Origin: Cesiribacter sp. SM1
GTDB lineage: Bacteria > Bacteroidota > Bacteroidia > Cytophagales > Cyclobacteriaceae
Length of the DNA: 64,000 bases
Assembly (NCBI RefSeq): GCF_020178975.1
Contig: NZ_JAHXBU010000094.1
Coordinates: 372,001-436,000 of the forward strand
Direction: 5' to 3'
Part shown: piece after piece, positions 9,304 to 18,281 of the stretch
Numbering within the stretch: position 1 is the first letter of the stretch
Layout: each line of letters begins with the position of its first letter
Notes under the pieces: generated by a model
The model's database searches: none
What the model saw: the letters and a program-made list of their open reading frames with translations, nothing else
Told to the model about the DNA's origin: nothing
Position numbers and translations under genes: made by a program

Positions 9304-9477
9304 TTAGCCGTTCTTCTTTTCTGTAACTTCGTTACGAACTTCCTGAGCTATGTTTTTAAGCTCCTGCATGTGCTTACGAAGACGTGTACCAGCAGCCTTG
9401 TTTTCTTTGTTATAGAACTTATCTGCATCGTCTCTTGCATCACGTATCAGTTGTTCGAGTTTTTCGATTTTCTCCAT
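9304..9477 (-). CDS. Histone H1-like small protein
   Basis: 57-aa protein beginning MEKIEKLEQLIRDARDDADK and ending in a basic Glu/Lys stretch (VTEKKNG). It matches the short histone H1 / Hc1-like proteins that are widespread in Bacteroidota: a helical N-terminus, an FYNKENKAAGTRLRKHMQEL core, and a charged tail. These are predicted nucleoid or DNA-associated proteins; the function here is inferred by family only. It is preceded by a Bacteroidota-type -7 element, which supports expression. It is one of the genes easily missed because of its length. Confidence 0.88.
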   Translation of the reverse strand: MEKIEKLEQLIRDARDDADKFYNKENKAAGTRLRKHMQELKNIAQEVRNEVTEKKNG

Positions 9478-9531
9478 GTTCTGTGAATGTTTTGGTTAAA
9501 AATAATACTACAAGATTGTGTATAAGGTTTT

Positions 9532-9539
9532 CAAATATA
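9532..9539 (-). promoter_or_regulatory. Putative promoter -7 element of the histone-like gene
   Basis: On the minus strand the sequence is TATATTTG, an exact match to the TAnnTTTG consensus of Bacteroidota housekeeping promoters. It lies about 55 bp before the start codon. A clear -33 TTG is not evident at the usual spacing. Confidence 0.5.
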
Positions 9540-9737
9540 TAAGAAAGGATGATAGCAGCGCTGTTTAAAACGCGTTTTCTTTTGTTTTTAGAGCTTTTAA
9601 CAGCGAAAAAGGGCATGTTGTTCTTTCGAATGGCCCATCCGGAGCAATCTTTAGGGCTTTAACCAAATTTTTTCACCCTTTACAGAACCCTCTGAATACT
9701 GTTTTGAGGGCATGCTGGCAGGGCTCAAATGTTGGAC

Positions 9738-9768
9738 AAAAAAAAGCTGCTCCTCTTCAGGGAGCAGC
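9738..9768 (-). terminator. Terminator of the metY-metX-hom operon
   Basis: On the minus strand, an 8-bp stem (arms 9761-9768 and 9746-9753) is followed by eight T residues. It lies about 40 bp after the hom stop codon. Confidence 0.88.
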
Positions 9769-9804
9769 AATCTGGTGCATAAACAATCATTATTCCTATC
9801 GTTA

Positions 9805-10788
9805 TCAGGCAGCCACTTTCTTAGGGCTTTTTGCCTCCTTCGGATAGGCATAGGCCTTGCCTTCTATTAGCTTTAATACATCGGCCAGCACAGATGCACC
9901 TGTTGGTAAAGCACCTGCTCCTTTGCCGGTAAATAGCTGCTTGCCGCTGTAGCGTAAATCTACCTGCACAGCATTCAACTCATGTTCTATGCCAAAAAGC
10001 GCATCTTCCGGACCTACTGCCTCAGGCTTTACACTTGCCTCCAGCTGCCCGTTTACCAGTTTAAGCCGGCCTAGCAGCCTTACACGCTGCCCCTGCTGCT
10101 GTGCAGCTTCGATAAGGGATACAGGTAAATCAGAAATGCCCTGCACCTCTACGTCTGATGGCTGCAGTATTTTGCCAAATGCATGCCTGGCCAGCAGGCA
10201 CAGCTTATAGCAGGCATCCCAGCCATCAACATCAGAAGCAGGGTTTGCCTCGGCAAAACCAAGGCGCTGCGCCTCGCGCAGTGCATGTTCGTAACTCCAG
10301 TGCTGCAGGCGCATTTGTGTTAATATATAATTGGTGGTACCGTTGAGGATGGCACGTATCTCTTCTACCGGCTCGTGCAGGGGCTCATCCAGCAGGTGCA
10401 GGATAGGTATGGCACCGGCAACGGCAGCCTCGTAGCGGAAAGCAGTGTTGGTTTCCTGTTGCAGGGCCAGCAGCTCAGGCAGGTGCAGGGCCAGCATTTT
10501 CTTGGAGGCAGAGGTTACAGGCAGCCAGCGCTGCAGGGCTTCTTTTACTATTTCAAAAGCCGGTTCAGTTTCGCTAATGGCCTCTACTATCAGGTCAATC
10601 TCCGGATCTTCGAGGATATCGTGCGCATTGTAGGTAAAAAGTTCAGGCGGGCCCGGCCGCTCTTTGTTTGGGTTACGCACACAAATACGGCGCACCTCTA
10701 TGGGCAGCTTTTGCTCCTGAATAATCTGGTAAAACCCCTGGCCTACCGTACCAAAACCAAACAATCCTATCTTCCAGTGCCTCTCCAT
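9805..10788 (-). CDS. hom: Homoserine dehydrogenase (ACT-less)
   Basis: NAD(P)-dependent reduction of aspartate semialdehyde to homoserine, the branch-point step for methionine and threonine. The N-terminal Rossmann motif GFGTVG is at residues 11-16. The catalytic region shows SASKKMLA (about 93-100), NGTTNY (149-154) and the substrate-binding segment EANPASDVDGWDA. At 327 aa it ends after the catalytic domain. The C-terminal ACT regulatory domain found in many homoserine dehydrogenases of 400 aa or more is absent, and it is not fused to aspartokinase. It is the third gene of the methionine operon, 93 bp after metX, and has the operon terminator. Regulation is therefore likely at the RNA leader upstream of metY. 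Confidence 0.92.
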   Translation of the reverse strand: MERHWKIGLFGFGTVGQGFYQIIQEQKLPIEVRRICVRNPNKERPGPPELFTYNAHDILEDPEIDLIVEAISETEPAFEIVKEALQRWLPVTSASKKMLALHLPELLALQQETNTAFRYEAAVAGAIPILHLLDEPLHEPVEEIRAILNGTTNYILTQMRLQHWSYEHALREAQRLGFAEANPASDVDGWDACYKLCLLARHAFGKILQPSDVEVQGISDLPVSLIEAAQQQGQRVRLLGRLKLVNGQLEASVKPEAVGPEDALFGIEHELNAVQVDLRYSGKQLFTGKGAGALPTGASVLADVLKLIEGKAYAYPKEAKSPKKVAA

Positions 10789-10881
10789 ATATATTATTTA
10801 TATAATGAGTGATTTAGTTAATGCAAGCAGATGCTTTTGGCAAACAGCTGCCCTGGTGCATCTTTACCACTATTTAAAATC

Positions 10882-11940
10882 TTATAAACCTATTTTTTCT
10901 CGTGTAACTGCTGTTTCCCTTAGCTCCGGAAAATGGCCCTGAATAGCTGCCGCTATTGCCTCTGCCTCTACCAGAAAACCATCGTGCCCATACACAGAAG
11001 AAATAACCTGCAATGCCGCAGCGGGAATGTGGGCTGCCAGAAACTCCTGCTCATGCACAGGAAACAATATATCAGAATCAACACCCACTACCAGTGTTTT
11101 GGCGCTAACACCAGCTAAGGCTGCTGCCGCACTACCCCTGCCTCTGCCCACCTGGTGCGAATCCATTGCCTGCGAAAGACGGTAGTAGGTAAATGCGTTA
11201 AAGCGGTTAACCAGCTTTTGCCCCTGGTACTGCTGGTAAGTAGCAGCGCGGTAGTTTTCAAGCTTATCGGCACTGGTAGCAGCCTCTGCCTGGCGTTCGT
11301 TATAAATTTGCCAGGTTCTGTAAGAGAGCATGCCAATGCTGCGCGCAACCTTCAAGCCTCCCTCACCAGCTTTGGGGCTTTTCTGCAACCAGCTGCTATC
11401 GGCCTCAATGGCCATGCGCTGGCTTTCGTTAAAAGCAATGCCCCAGGGAGAGTGCCAGGCATTGGTTGCCAGCAGCACCAGGCGTTCAATATCCTTCGGA
11501 CTGGAAATAGCCCATTCTACGGCATGTTGCCCGCCCAGGGAACCACCCAGCATCACGTTAATGCGGCTAATGCCAATATGTTCTTTTAGCAGCTGAAAAG
11601 CCCGTACAATATCACGGTTGGTGAGCACCGGAAAACTGTGGTACCAGGGCTCGCCCGTTTGTGGGTTTATACTCAAAGGGCCTGTAGAGCCATAACAGCC
11701 TCCCAGCACATTGGCACAAACAATAAAATAGCGGTCAGGGTCCAGCAGCTTACCCGAACCCACCAGTCCCGGCCACCACTCCTCTGGCTGTGCATTACCA
11801 GTAAGTGCATGGCAAATCCACACCACATTATTGCCTTCCCGGTTCAGGGTGCCGGCAGTGGTATAGGCCAGCTCAAAACCTGGCAGGCTTTCTCCTCCCT
11901 CCAGCTCAAACGGGGCTGTATGTTTATAAACTTCTAACAT
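10882..11940 (-). CDS. metX: Homoserine O-acetyltransferase
   Basis: Transfers acetyl from acetyl-CoA to homoserine, giving O-acetylhomoserine for MetY. Alpha/beta-hydrolase fold with nucleophile Ser134 in GGSLGG. The acid lies in GVDSDILFP and the histidine in YGHDGFLVE. The HALTGNA segment (about residues 44-50) is typical of MetX. Length (352 aa) is normal. It is the second gene of the operon, between metY (142 bp upstream) and hom (93 bp downstream). An acetyl- rather than succinyltransferase is inferred from the pairing with an O-acetylhomoserine sulfhydrylase; sequence alone cannot settle the acyl donor. Confidence 0.93.
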   Translation of the reverse strand: MLEVYKHTAPFELEGGESLPGFELAYTTAGTLNREGNNVVWICHALTGNAQPEEWWPGLVGSGKLLDPDRYFIVCANVLGGCYGSTGPLSINPQTGEPWYHSFPVLTNRDIVRAFQLLKEHIGISRINVMLGGSLGGQHAVEWAISSPKDIERLVLLATNAWHSPWGIAFNESQRMAIEADSSWLQKSPKAGEGGLKVARSIGMLSYRTWQIYNERQAEAATSADKLENYRAATYQQYQGQKLVNRFNAFTYYRLSQAMDSHQVGRGRGSAAAALAGVSAKTLVVGVDSDILFPVHEQEFLAAHIPAAALQVISSVYGHDGFLVEAEAIAAAIQGHFPELRETAVTREKIGL

Positions 11941-12015
11941 CTACTTCTACTCCCCTGGTACTGCTCGCAGGAACAAGTCTTTAGCAGGGACATTTTTTAT
12001 TTCTTTAATTGATTT

Positions 12016-12081
12016 CCTGATGCTCCCGCCTCCGTCTTCTGCCTGGAAAAGTAATGACAGAAAACGGAGGGAGGAGTCAGG
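12016..12081 (-). other. Long imperfect hairpin in the metY-metX spacer
   Basis: Two arms of about 18-20 nt (12016-12035 and 12064-12081), GC-rich and imperfectly paired, enclose 28 nt just after the metY stop. There is no T run. It may stabilise the upstream message or slow polymerase between metY and metX. Confidence 0.45.
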
Positions 12082-12082
12082 G

Positions 12083-13441
<1,359 letters not shown>

Positions 13442-13499
13442 TTAGCTAAAAATTAGATTTGAAGGGTTCTGATGAGCTGCGAAAGCACACTTACAGTAG

Positions 13500-13526
13500 A
13501 AAACACTGCACTGGCAGCCCAGCAGT
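13500..13526 (-). terminator. Attenuator-like hairpin before metY
   Basis: On the minus strand an 8-pair stem (ACTGC and TGG pairing with CCA and GCAGT, a two-base bulge, four-base loop; 13526 down to 13505) is followed by G, TTTT, C. It begins 22 nt after the stop codon of the poly-Cys leader peptide, and 86 nt before metY. Position and shape suit an attenuator whose folding depends on ribosome position. The T run is short, so termination efficiency is uncertain. Confidence 0.5.
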
Positions 13527-13548
13527 CAGCTTAACAGAAAAAGGGGAG

Positions 13549-13599
13549 TTACATGCAACAACAACAGCAACAGAAGCCGGAGGCATAGCAAGAGGGCAT
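13549..13599 (-). CDS. Poly-cysteine leader peptide upstream of metY
   Basis: A 16-codon open frame encoding MPSCYASGFCCCCCCM, with seven cysteines, six of them consecutive, and a terminal methionine. It lies between the SAM-I aptamer and metY on the same strand, and is followed 22 nt later by an attenuator-like hairpin. Amino-acid leader peptides that sense charged tRNA have runs of the regulated amino acid's codons. Poly-Cys upstream frames linked to cysteine-responsive attenuation are known from mycobacteria. Here the product, homocysteine synthase, sits in sulfur amino-acid metabolism, so sensing of Cys-tRNA fits. Cys codons are a mix of TGT and TGC. No Shine-Dalgarno is present, as is normal for this phylum. 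The main caveat is that the tract is also a low-complexity TGT/TGC repeat. Confidence 0.6.
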   Translation of the reverse strand: MPSCYASGFCCCCCCM

Positions 13600-13674
13600 G
13601 CCAATAACTGCTTGTGTAAAGCTACGGGAAGATAATGGTGCTGTAAGCGCGTTGTGGTTTATCATAACTGTAAC

Positions 13675-13783
13675 GATTTATATTCTCCCGGTTTTTCGGG
13701 ATCAGGATTTAGCACCGTTGCCCAAGGTGGGCAGGGTTGCTAGCGCTTCAAAGAGCCTGTCTCTCTGCGCTTCTGTATAAATC
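13675..13783 (-). promoter_or_regulatory. SAM-I (S-box) riboswitch aptamer
   Basis: Read on the minus strand, the element folds as a four-helix S-box. P1 is GATTTATA pairing with TATAAATC at the two ends. P2 is AGCGC/GCGCT with an inner AGAG/CTCT helix around the kink-turn. The invariant AGCAACC is followed by P3 (GCCC/GGGC). The conserved GGTGCTAAATCC leads to P4 (TCCCG/CGGGA). SAM binding would lower expression of the metY-metX-hom operon. No clear intrinsic terminator lies directly after P1, so the expression platform may use the downstream hairpin, Rho or leader translation. Confidence 0.93.
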
Positions 13784-13813
13784 AAAGCAGTCCAAAAGGA
13801 AGACTTGACCCTG

Positions 13814-13844
13814 CAAACCTACTACACACGCTTTACCAAAGCAA
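13814..13844 (-). promoter_or_regulatory. Promoter of the methionine operon
   Basis: Minus-strand TTGC (13844-13841), a 19-bp spacer and TAGGTTTG (13821-13814) match the Bacteroidota -33/-7 consensus. Transcription would begin near 13806, about 20 nt before the SAM-I aptamer, so the whole riboswitch and leader peptide are included in the transcript. Confidence 0.65.
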
Positions 13845-13930
13845 GCGTAGCAGCATAAAAAATTATAGTCAAGCTGTTGAAGTACCCTGATCGTTCGTAT
13901 ATTTAATCTTACTTTTTATACCGGTAATAC

Positions 13931-14338
13931 ATGAAAAAGTTGCCACTTTTATCAATGCTCCTGATTTCTATACTCTTACTTACCGCAGAACAGTGTAGCG
14001 AAAGCAGCGGCGATCATAAAATGCCTGATAGTCTTATGGGCAGCTGGATACACTCTCATGAAGAAGACTACTCTGGCTACCAGGTGTACCGGCACCCGAA
14101 CTTTAGCTTTCCTCCCTCGCGTGGCAGAGAAAGGTTTGATTTGCGTGCAGACGGCCGCATCTTCTACTATGGCATAGCACCCGATGATGGCGCTGCCGAA
14201 TTAGTGGAAGGAAGATGGACCCCCCTCAACGAGCGCACCATTGAGGTAACATTACCGGAAAATACAGAAAGTGAATTTTCTGCAGAGCTTATTGAAATGG
14301 CAAACGACAGGCTGGTAATACGCAGGCTGCCAGACTAA
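13931..14338 (+). CDS. Small putative lipoprotein
   Basis: 135-aa protein with an N-terminal hydrophobic signal (KKLPLLSMLLISILLL) followed by TAEQC, which may be a lipobox-like cysteine at about residue 22. The mature part is short and beta-rich, with MGSWIHSHEED, FDLRADGRIFYYG and GRWTPLNERTIEV segments. This pattern resembles lipocalin-like domains of small Bacteroidota lipoproteins. The function is not recognised. It is divergent from the methionine leader and convergent with the radical SAM gene, with 5 bp between the stops. Confidence 0.7.
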   Translation: MKKLPLLSMLLISILLLTAEQCSESSGDHKMPDSLMGSWIHSHEEDYSGYQVYRHPNFSFPPSRGRERFDLRADGRIFYYGIAPDDGAAELVEGRWTPLNERTIEVTLPENTESEFSAELIEMANDRLVIRRLPD

Positions 14339-14343
14339 GACTG

Positions 14344-15390
14344 CTAAAAAAGTGGCAGTGTACCACCACGCCTGAAACGGCTAAGGTCGTATGGAGGCAT
14401 TTGCCTGTCTGCCATAAATTTTCTTTTGGCAGCCCTGAACAGCTGCTTTATGTTTTCTGCCTCCTGTCCCTGCCCGCTGATGCGGCGTCCCCACCTGCTA
14501 TCCTGCACATCGCCACCGTGCAGGGCGCAGATGCCATTCCAGACCTTATTAAACCTGTCGGGAAAGTTCTTTTCCAGCCATTCTTTAAAAATTGGCCCTA
14601 CCTGGCCATTTAGCCGCACTACGGTGTAGCCCGCCGTTAAAGCGCCGTGTTCGGCTGCCTGCTTTACCAGCTCCCACACCTCGTGGCTGTTTAGGCCCGG
14701 AATAATGGGTGCTGTCATTACCCCGCAGGGTATGCCCGCCGCAGTTAACTGCTGCAGTGTTTGCAGGCGCCGCCGGGCTGTGGCAGTACGTGGCTCCATT
14801 TTACGCCGCAGCTCTTCCTGCAGGGTGGTAATACTAATGTATACATGCAGCAACCCTTCTTCGGCCAATGGCTTCAGAATATCAAGGTCACGCAATATCA
14901 GGCTGTTTTTAGTGATAATGCCTACAGGATTTCCCCACTTCAGGCAAAGCTGTAGCATTTTGCGGGTAAGCTGATAAGTACGTTCTGCCGGCTGGTAGCA
15001 GTCTGTATTACCCGATAAGGAGATGGAGGCAGGTTGCCAGCCTTTAGCCGAAAAAGCTTTTTCTAGCAGCTCAGGTGCATTTTTCTTTACAATGATTTTA
15101 CTTTCAAAATCCAGACCTGCACTGTAGCCCCAATACTCGTGCGAGTTGCGGGCATAGCAGTAAATACAGCCATGCTCGCAGCCCTGGTAAGGGTTTACAG
15201 AATTCATCATGCCCAGGTCGGGGCTTTTTACTTCATTGATGATTTGCCGGGGGTTTTCTGTCAAAAATTGAGTAGGCCGGGCGGCATCCGGCCACTCATC
15301 GATCCCTTCCGGATGCTCCATAGCCTTCCCCAAATTACTAAACCTGTTATCTGGATTAGACTGAGCACCCCTTCCGGAAAGATAATTCAT
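14344..15390 (-). CDS. PA0069-family radical SAM protein
   Basis: 348-aa radical SAM enzyme related to spore photoproduct lyase-like proteins (PA0069/Rv2578c family). The [4Fe-4S] cysteines are Cys71, Cys75 and Cys78 in YQGCEHGCIYCYA. Further motifs include SLSGNTDCYQPAE and ITKNSLILRDLD. An upstream in-frame ATG exists at 15492, but starting at MNYLSGRGAQSNPDNRF (15390) gives the N-terminus usual for the family and leaves room for a promoter shared with the divergent DUF72 gene. The substrate is unknown. Confidence 0.88.
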   Translation of the reverse strand: MNYLSGRGAQSNPDNRFSNLGKAMEHPEGIDEWPDAARPTQFLTENPRQIINEVKSPDLGMMNSVNPYQGCEHGCIYCYARNSHEYWGYSAGLDFESKIIVKKNAPELLEKAFSAKGWQPASISLSGNTDCYQPAERTYQLTRKMLQLCLKWGNPVGIITKNSLILRDLDILKPLAEEGLLHVYISITTLQEELRRKMEPRTATARRRLQTLQQLTAAGIPCGVMTAPIIPGLNSHEVWELVKQAAEHGALTAGYTVVRLNGQVGPIFKEWLEKNFPDRFNKVWNGICALHGGDVQDSRWGRRISGQGQEAENIKQLFRAAKRKFMADRQMPPYDLSRFRRGGTLPLF

Positions 15391-15501
15391 AGTTAAAGCC
15401 AATTTATTTAGTAAAATTGCTAAATAAATTTGGTTGTTCCGGCCTCGCCTCCGACTAAATTTTCCTATTTCTTTGTTACTCCTCCAGCACAAAGCCTAAA
15501 T

Positions 15502-16389
15502 ATGAAATTTGGAAAACTTGAAAATATAGAAGGAGTTAGCTTTACACTACCACCCTCCCACCCCATCAATGATAAAATATTACCCGGCAAAGCAGCCGCT
15601 GCACCGCGGGTGCATGTTGGCTGTTCGGTCTGGTCTGAGAAAGGCTACAAAGGCAGAATTTTCCCCCAAAAAACACCCCAGCGCTCCTTTCTGACAGAAT
15701 ATGCAAAGCAGCTGCCTACGGTAGAGTTGAACGGCATGCATTACTACCTGCCCCGGCCAGAGGTGGTAGAAAGCTGGAAGGCTGCCGTGCCTGAGGGCTT
15801 TCTTTTTTGCCCTAAGGTACCGCAGTTCATCAGCCACCGCCGGTATATGCTGGGTAATCCTGAAATGACAGATCAGTTTTTGCTGCGCCTGGCTGCCCTG
15901 GAAGGCTACCTTGGCCCCTGCATTTTACAGCTGCCCCCCTATTTTGGCCCGGAGCGCCTGCCGCAGCTCGAAGAACTGCTTACATTTATGCCCGATGATG
16001 TGGAACTGGCACTTGAGTTAAGGCACCCAGCCTGGTTTGCAGATAGTACCGCACAAAACGAGGTGTTTGCCCTGATGGAAGCCTGTGGGGTGCACCCGGT
16101 AATTGCAGATGTTGGCGGCAGGCGCGATGCCCTGCACATGCGTTTAAGCAGCCGAAAATTACTGATCCGTTTTAACGGCCATAACCTGCACCTTACCGAT
16201 TACGAGCGGCTGGATGCCTGGGCACTGCAGCTCCAGCAGTGGATAGCACAGGGCCTGGAGGAAGTTTTCATCTTTATGCACCAGCCAGAGCAAGGCAATG
16301 GTGCTAACCTTGCCCTTTATTTTATCAGAAAAATGAATGCCCTAAACCCGAACCTAAGGCTAAAGGAGCCGGTGTGGTATGCTGAGTAG
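15502..16389 (+). CDS. DUF72 domain protein (YecE-like)
   Basis: 295-aa protein of the DUF72 family, a TIM-barrel-like fold of unknown function. Motifs typical of the family include VHVGCSVWSEKGYKGRIFP near the N-terminus, TVELNGMHYYLPRPEVVESW, and ELRHPAWF. An earlier in-frame start at 15430 would overlap the divergent radical SAM promoter; the ATG at 15502 is preferred. It is monocistronic and ends near two hairpins. The two divergent genes, radical SAM and DUF72, may share control, but no functional link is known. Confidence 0.87.
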   Translation: MKFGKLENIEGVSFTLPPSHPINDKILPGKAAAAPRVHVGCSVWSEKGYKGRIFPQKTPQRSFLTEYAKQLPTVELNGMHYYLPRPEVVESWKAAVPEGFLFCPKVPQFISHRRYMLGNPEMTDQFLLRLAALEGYLGPCILQLPPYFGPERLPQLEELLTFMPDDVELALELRHPAWFADSTAQNEVFALMEACGVHPVIADVGGRRDALHMRLSSRKLLIRFNGHNLHLTDYERLDAWALQLQQWIAQGLEEVFIFMHQPEQGNGANLALYFIRKMNALNPNLRLKEPVWYAE

Positions 16390-16425
16390 TAGCATAGCAG
16401 GAGCAGCAGCAGTTACACAAGTTAT

Positions 16426-16458
16426 ACACCTGTCAGGCTTTTGTAACCTGACAGGTGT
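16426..16458. repeat. Hairpin downstream of the DUF72 gene
   Basis: A perfect 12-bp inverted repeat (16426-16437 and 16447-16458) with a 9-nt loop. It has no T run and lies 20 bp before the bidirectional terminator. Confidence 0.55.
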
Positions 16459-16476
16459 TGCAGCTTTGCCATAAAA

Positions 16477-16511
16477 GCAAAAACCCCACCACTGGAGGTG
16501 AGGTTTTTGTT
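16477..16511. terminator. Bidirectional terminator between DUF72 and usp genes
   Basis: Arms of about 11 bp with one mismatch (from 16479 and ending at 16509) and A/T ends that give a T run on both strands. It lies between the convergent stops at 16389 and 16534. Confidence 0.8.
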
Positions 16512-16533
16512 TGGATAGTGTCCTAAAGCCGGT

Positions 16534-17391
16534 TTACAGCTTTACAGCTTCGTTCATATTAACTGTAAGTACAGGTACGCTTGCTTCGCGAATTACATCT
16601 TCGGCTACACTATGGCTTAGCAGGGCAGAAAGTCCCTCACGTCCGTGGGTGATCACAGCAATCAGGTCTGCTCCTACGCTTGCCGCATAGCGCTTAATAC
16701 CATCTTCGGTGTCGCTGTCTTCTATTGCTCCTATGGTGTAGTTACTTAGTCCCTGCTTTGCTGCATAAGCCTCTACATCTGAGCGCCTTTGTGCTACTTT
16801 GCCACTTTTGGTTACATACACCAGGTGCAGGTGAGCCCTAAGTTTGTCTGCCAGTACCTTAATATGGCGCAGTCCGTTGTAGGCCTTATCGTTCATGTCG
16901 GTAGCCAGCACTATGTTTCTGATGTCTGCAGGCCTGTCGGTTACCTTTATGGTAATCACCGGCACCCTGGCTATCCTGATCACCTGTTCGGTGTGGTTGC
17001 CTACAAAGTATTCTTCAAAAGTGTTTTCCCCGCTGGTACCCATTACAATAAGGTCTGGCTTGTGCTTATTCATAAAAGCATCTACCACCTCCTGCATAGG
17101 GCCTACCTCTATATAGGGCGTAATGCGTACGCCGCTGTTTTCATAGCTGGCTGCCAGCTCCTGCAGCCTTTGTGTATTTTTGCGGATAAGGGCAACCATA
17201 AAGCGGTCTTCTTCATGGTTATCTGTATAGTAAATGTCGCCGGTGGCAGAGAACTCCCGCCCCTGTGGCGATAGCTCTGTGTTCAGAAGCAGTATTTCGG
17301 CGCCACCCAGTTGCTGAGCCAGGCGCACCGCTCCTTCAAGTCCTTGTTTTGCTATATCAGAAAAGTCGGTTAGTACCAGAATGCGTTCCAT
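16534..17391 (-). CDS. Tandem universal stress protein
   Basis: 285-aa protein made of two UspA domains (about residues 1-150 and 155-280). The first ends in an ATP-binding-like segment, VMGTSGENTFEEYFVGNHTE. The second has AVITHGREGLSALLSHSVAE, which keeps the GR/GxxxxxxGS-like arrangement less well. Both domains start with the usual beta-strand plus Asp (ILVLTDFSD and IVLATDMND). It is cytoplasmic. Tandem Usp proteins bind nucleotides and support survival under stress. The gene is followed by a bidirectional terminator. The DUF2807 gene lies 53 bp upstream on the same strand and may be cotranscribed. Confidence 0.9.
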   Translation of the reverse strand: MERILVLTDFSDIAKQGLEGAVRLAQQLGGAEILLLNTELSPQGREFSATGDIYYTDNHEEDRFMVALIRKNTQRLQELAASYENSGVRITPYIEVGPMQEVVDAFMNKHKPDLIVMGTSGENTFEEYFVGNHTEQVIRIARVPVITIKVTDRPADIRNIVLATDMNDKAYNGLRHIKVLADKLRAHLHLVYVTKSGKVAQRRSDVEAYAAKQGLSNYTIGAIEDSDTEDGIKRYAASVGADLIAVITHGREGLSALLSHSVAEDVIREASVPVLTVNMNEAVKL

Positions 17392-17444
17392 AGCGATAGT
17401 GTTTGTGGTGATAGTAATGTGCTGATGTTTTGGTTTAAATTTTT

Positions 17445-18158
17445 TTATTCGGCGCTGGCTGGCTCTATAGATCCTACGCCACTCACCTGGCGCTGGATGT
17501 TCTGTGGATTTCCCCTGAATCGTATACCGCCAACACCGCTCACTTTTGCCTGCAGGTTATCGGTTACATACACTTCTGCACTGCCAATGCCACTGAGGCT
17601 TACGTTGGCATCACGTACCCGCAGCTCATAGGCCTCCAGGTTACCGGCACCGCTTAAATCGGCCGCCAGCTGACGGGCCGAACCCTGAAAACTTACCGAA
17701 GAAGCACCGGAGAGCTCCAGCTCCAGCTTTCTTACTTCCATTGCCAGGTCTACCATGGCGGCTCCTCTTACCTCTATTTCCAGGTTTTTAGCCTGCAGGG
17801 TGCCAGTATTGGAGATATTGGCAGCGCCACCAACCTCCAGCCTTTCCAGTTCGGGGTAGCTGATGCGTATGGTAACGCCATCAGATCCGTCTATTTTTTT
17901 TGTGTTGCTGATCCGGAGCGTATTTCTATTTACCTCAGTCTGGATAAGCGGCATCAGGTTTTCATCTGTTTCAATGGTTAAACCTGGCTCCCCCTGCGCT
18001 AATTCAATAGAATAGTTGCCCTCTATTATAATATCAGAAAATTTTTCGAGGCTGCGCTGCTCTTCTACAACTGTACCATTGCCCTCTTCTGCTCTTTCAT
18101 TAGAGCCACAGGCAAAAAAAAGGGGTAAAAAGCCTAACCAAAAGAATCTCTTAAACAT
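17445..18158 (-). CDS. DUF2807 (head GIN domain) lipoprotein
   Basis: 237-aa protein with a lipoprotein signal (FKRFFWLGFLPLFFAC), followed by a right-handed beta-helix-like DUF2807 domain. The domain contains a head GIN motif region and a repeating GVGSAEV / GAGNLEAY / GASSVSF pattern every 20-25 residues. Such adhesin-like lipoproteins are common in Bacteroidota and have no assigned function. A longer frame starts at 18209, but Met at 18158 begins exactly at the signal peptide. It is divergent from glyA and upstream of the usp gene on the same strand. Confidence 0.85.
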   Translation of the reverse strand: MFKRFFWLGFLPLFFACGSNERAEEGNGTVVEEQRSLEKFSDIIIEGNYSIELAQGEPGLTIETDENLMPLIQTEVNRNTLRISNTKKIDGSDGVTIRISYPELERLEVGGAANISNTGTLQAKNLEIEVRGAAMVDLAMEVRKLELELSGASSVSFQGSARQLAADLSGAGNLEAYELRVRDANVSLSGIGSAEVYVTDNLQAKVSGVGGIRFRGNPQNIQRQVSGVGSIEPASAE

Positions 18159-18281
18159 AAAATCGTTGTATTTCTGATGAAAAGTACGTGAAGCGGCTGC
18201 AAAAAACAATGATCTCCATCAGGAGAACAATAAATACGGCCCTGTTGTTGGAGGCAAAGAGCCTGTAGCATGTAACCGGCA

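Larger units (their letters stand above)
9478..9804. other. Intergenic region between the histone-like gene and hom
   Basis: Contains the histone-like promoter (9532-9539) and the terminator of the methionine operon (about 9738-9768). I see no coding frame or RNA gene in the remaining sequence. Confidence 0.6.

Noticed and set aside
9540-9740. Possible tRNA or small RNA between the histone-like gene and hom
   Set aside because: No cloverleaf with a TTCGA arm could be built and there is no conserved hairpin apart from the operon terminator.
9651-9851. Minus-strand 66-codon frame overlapping the end of hom
   Set aside because: It overlaps the hom 3' end and terminator out of frame with no similarity; chance.
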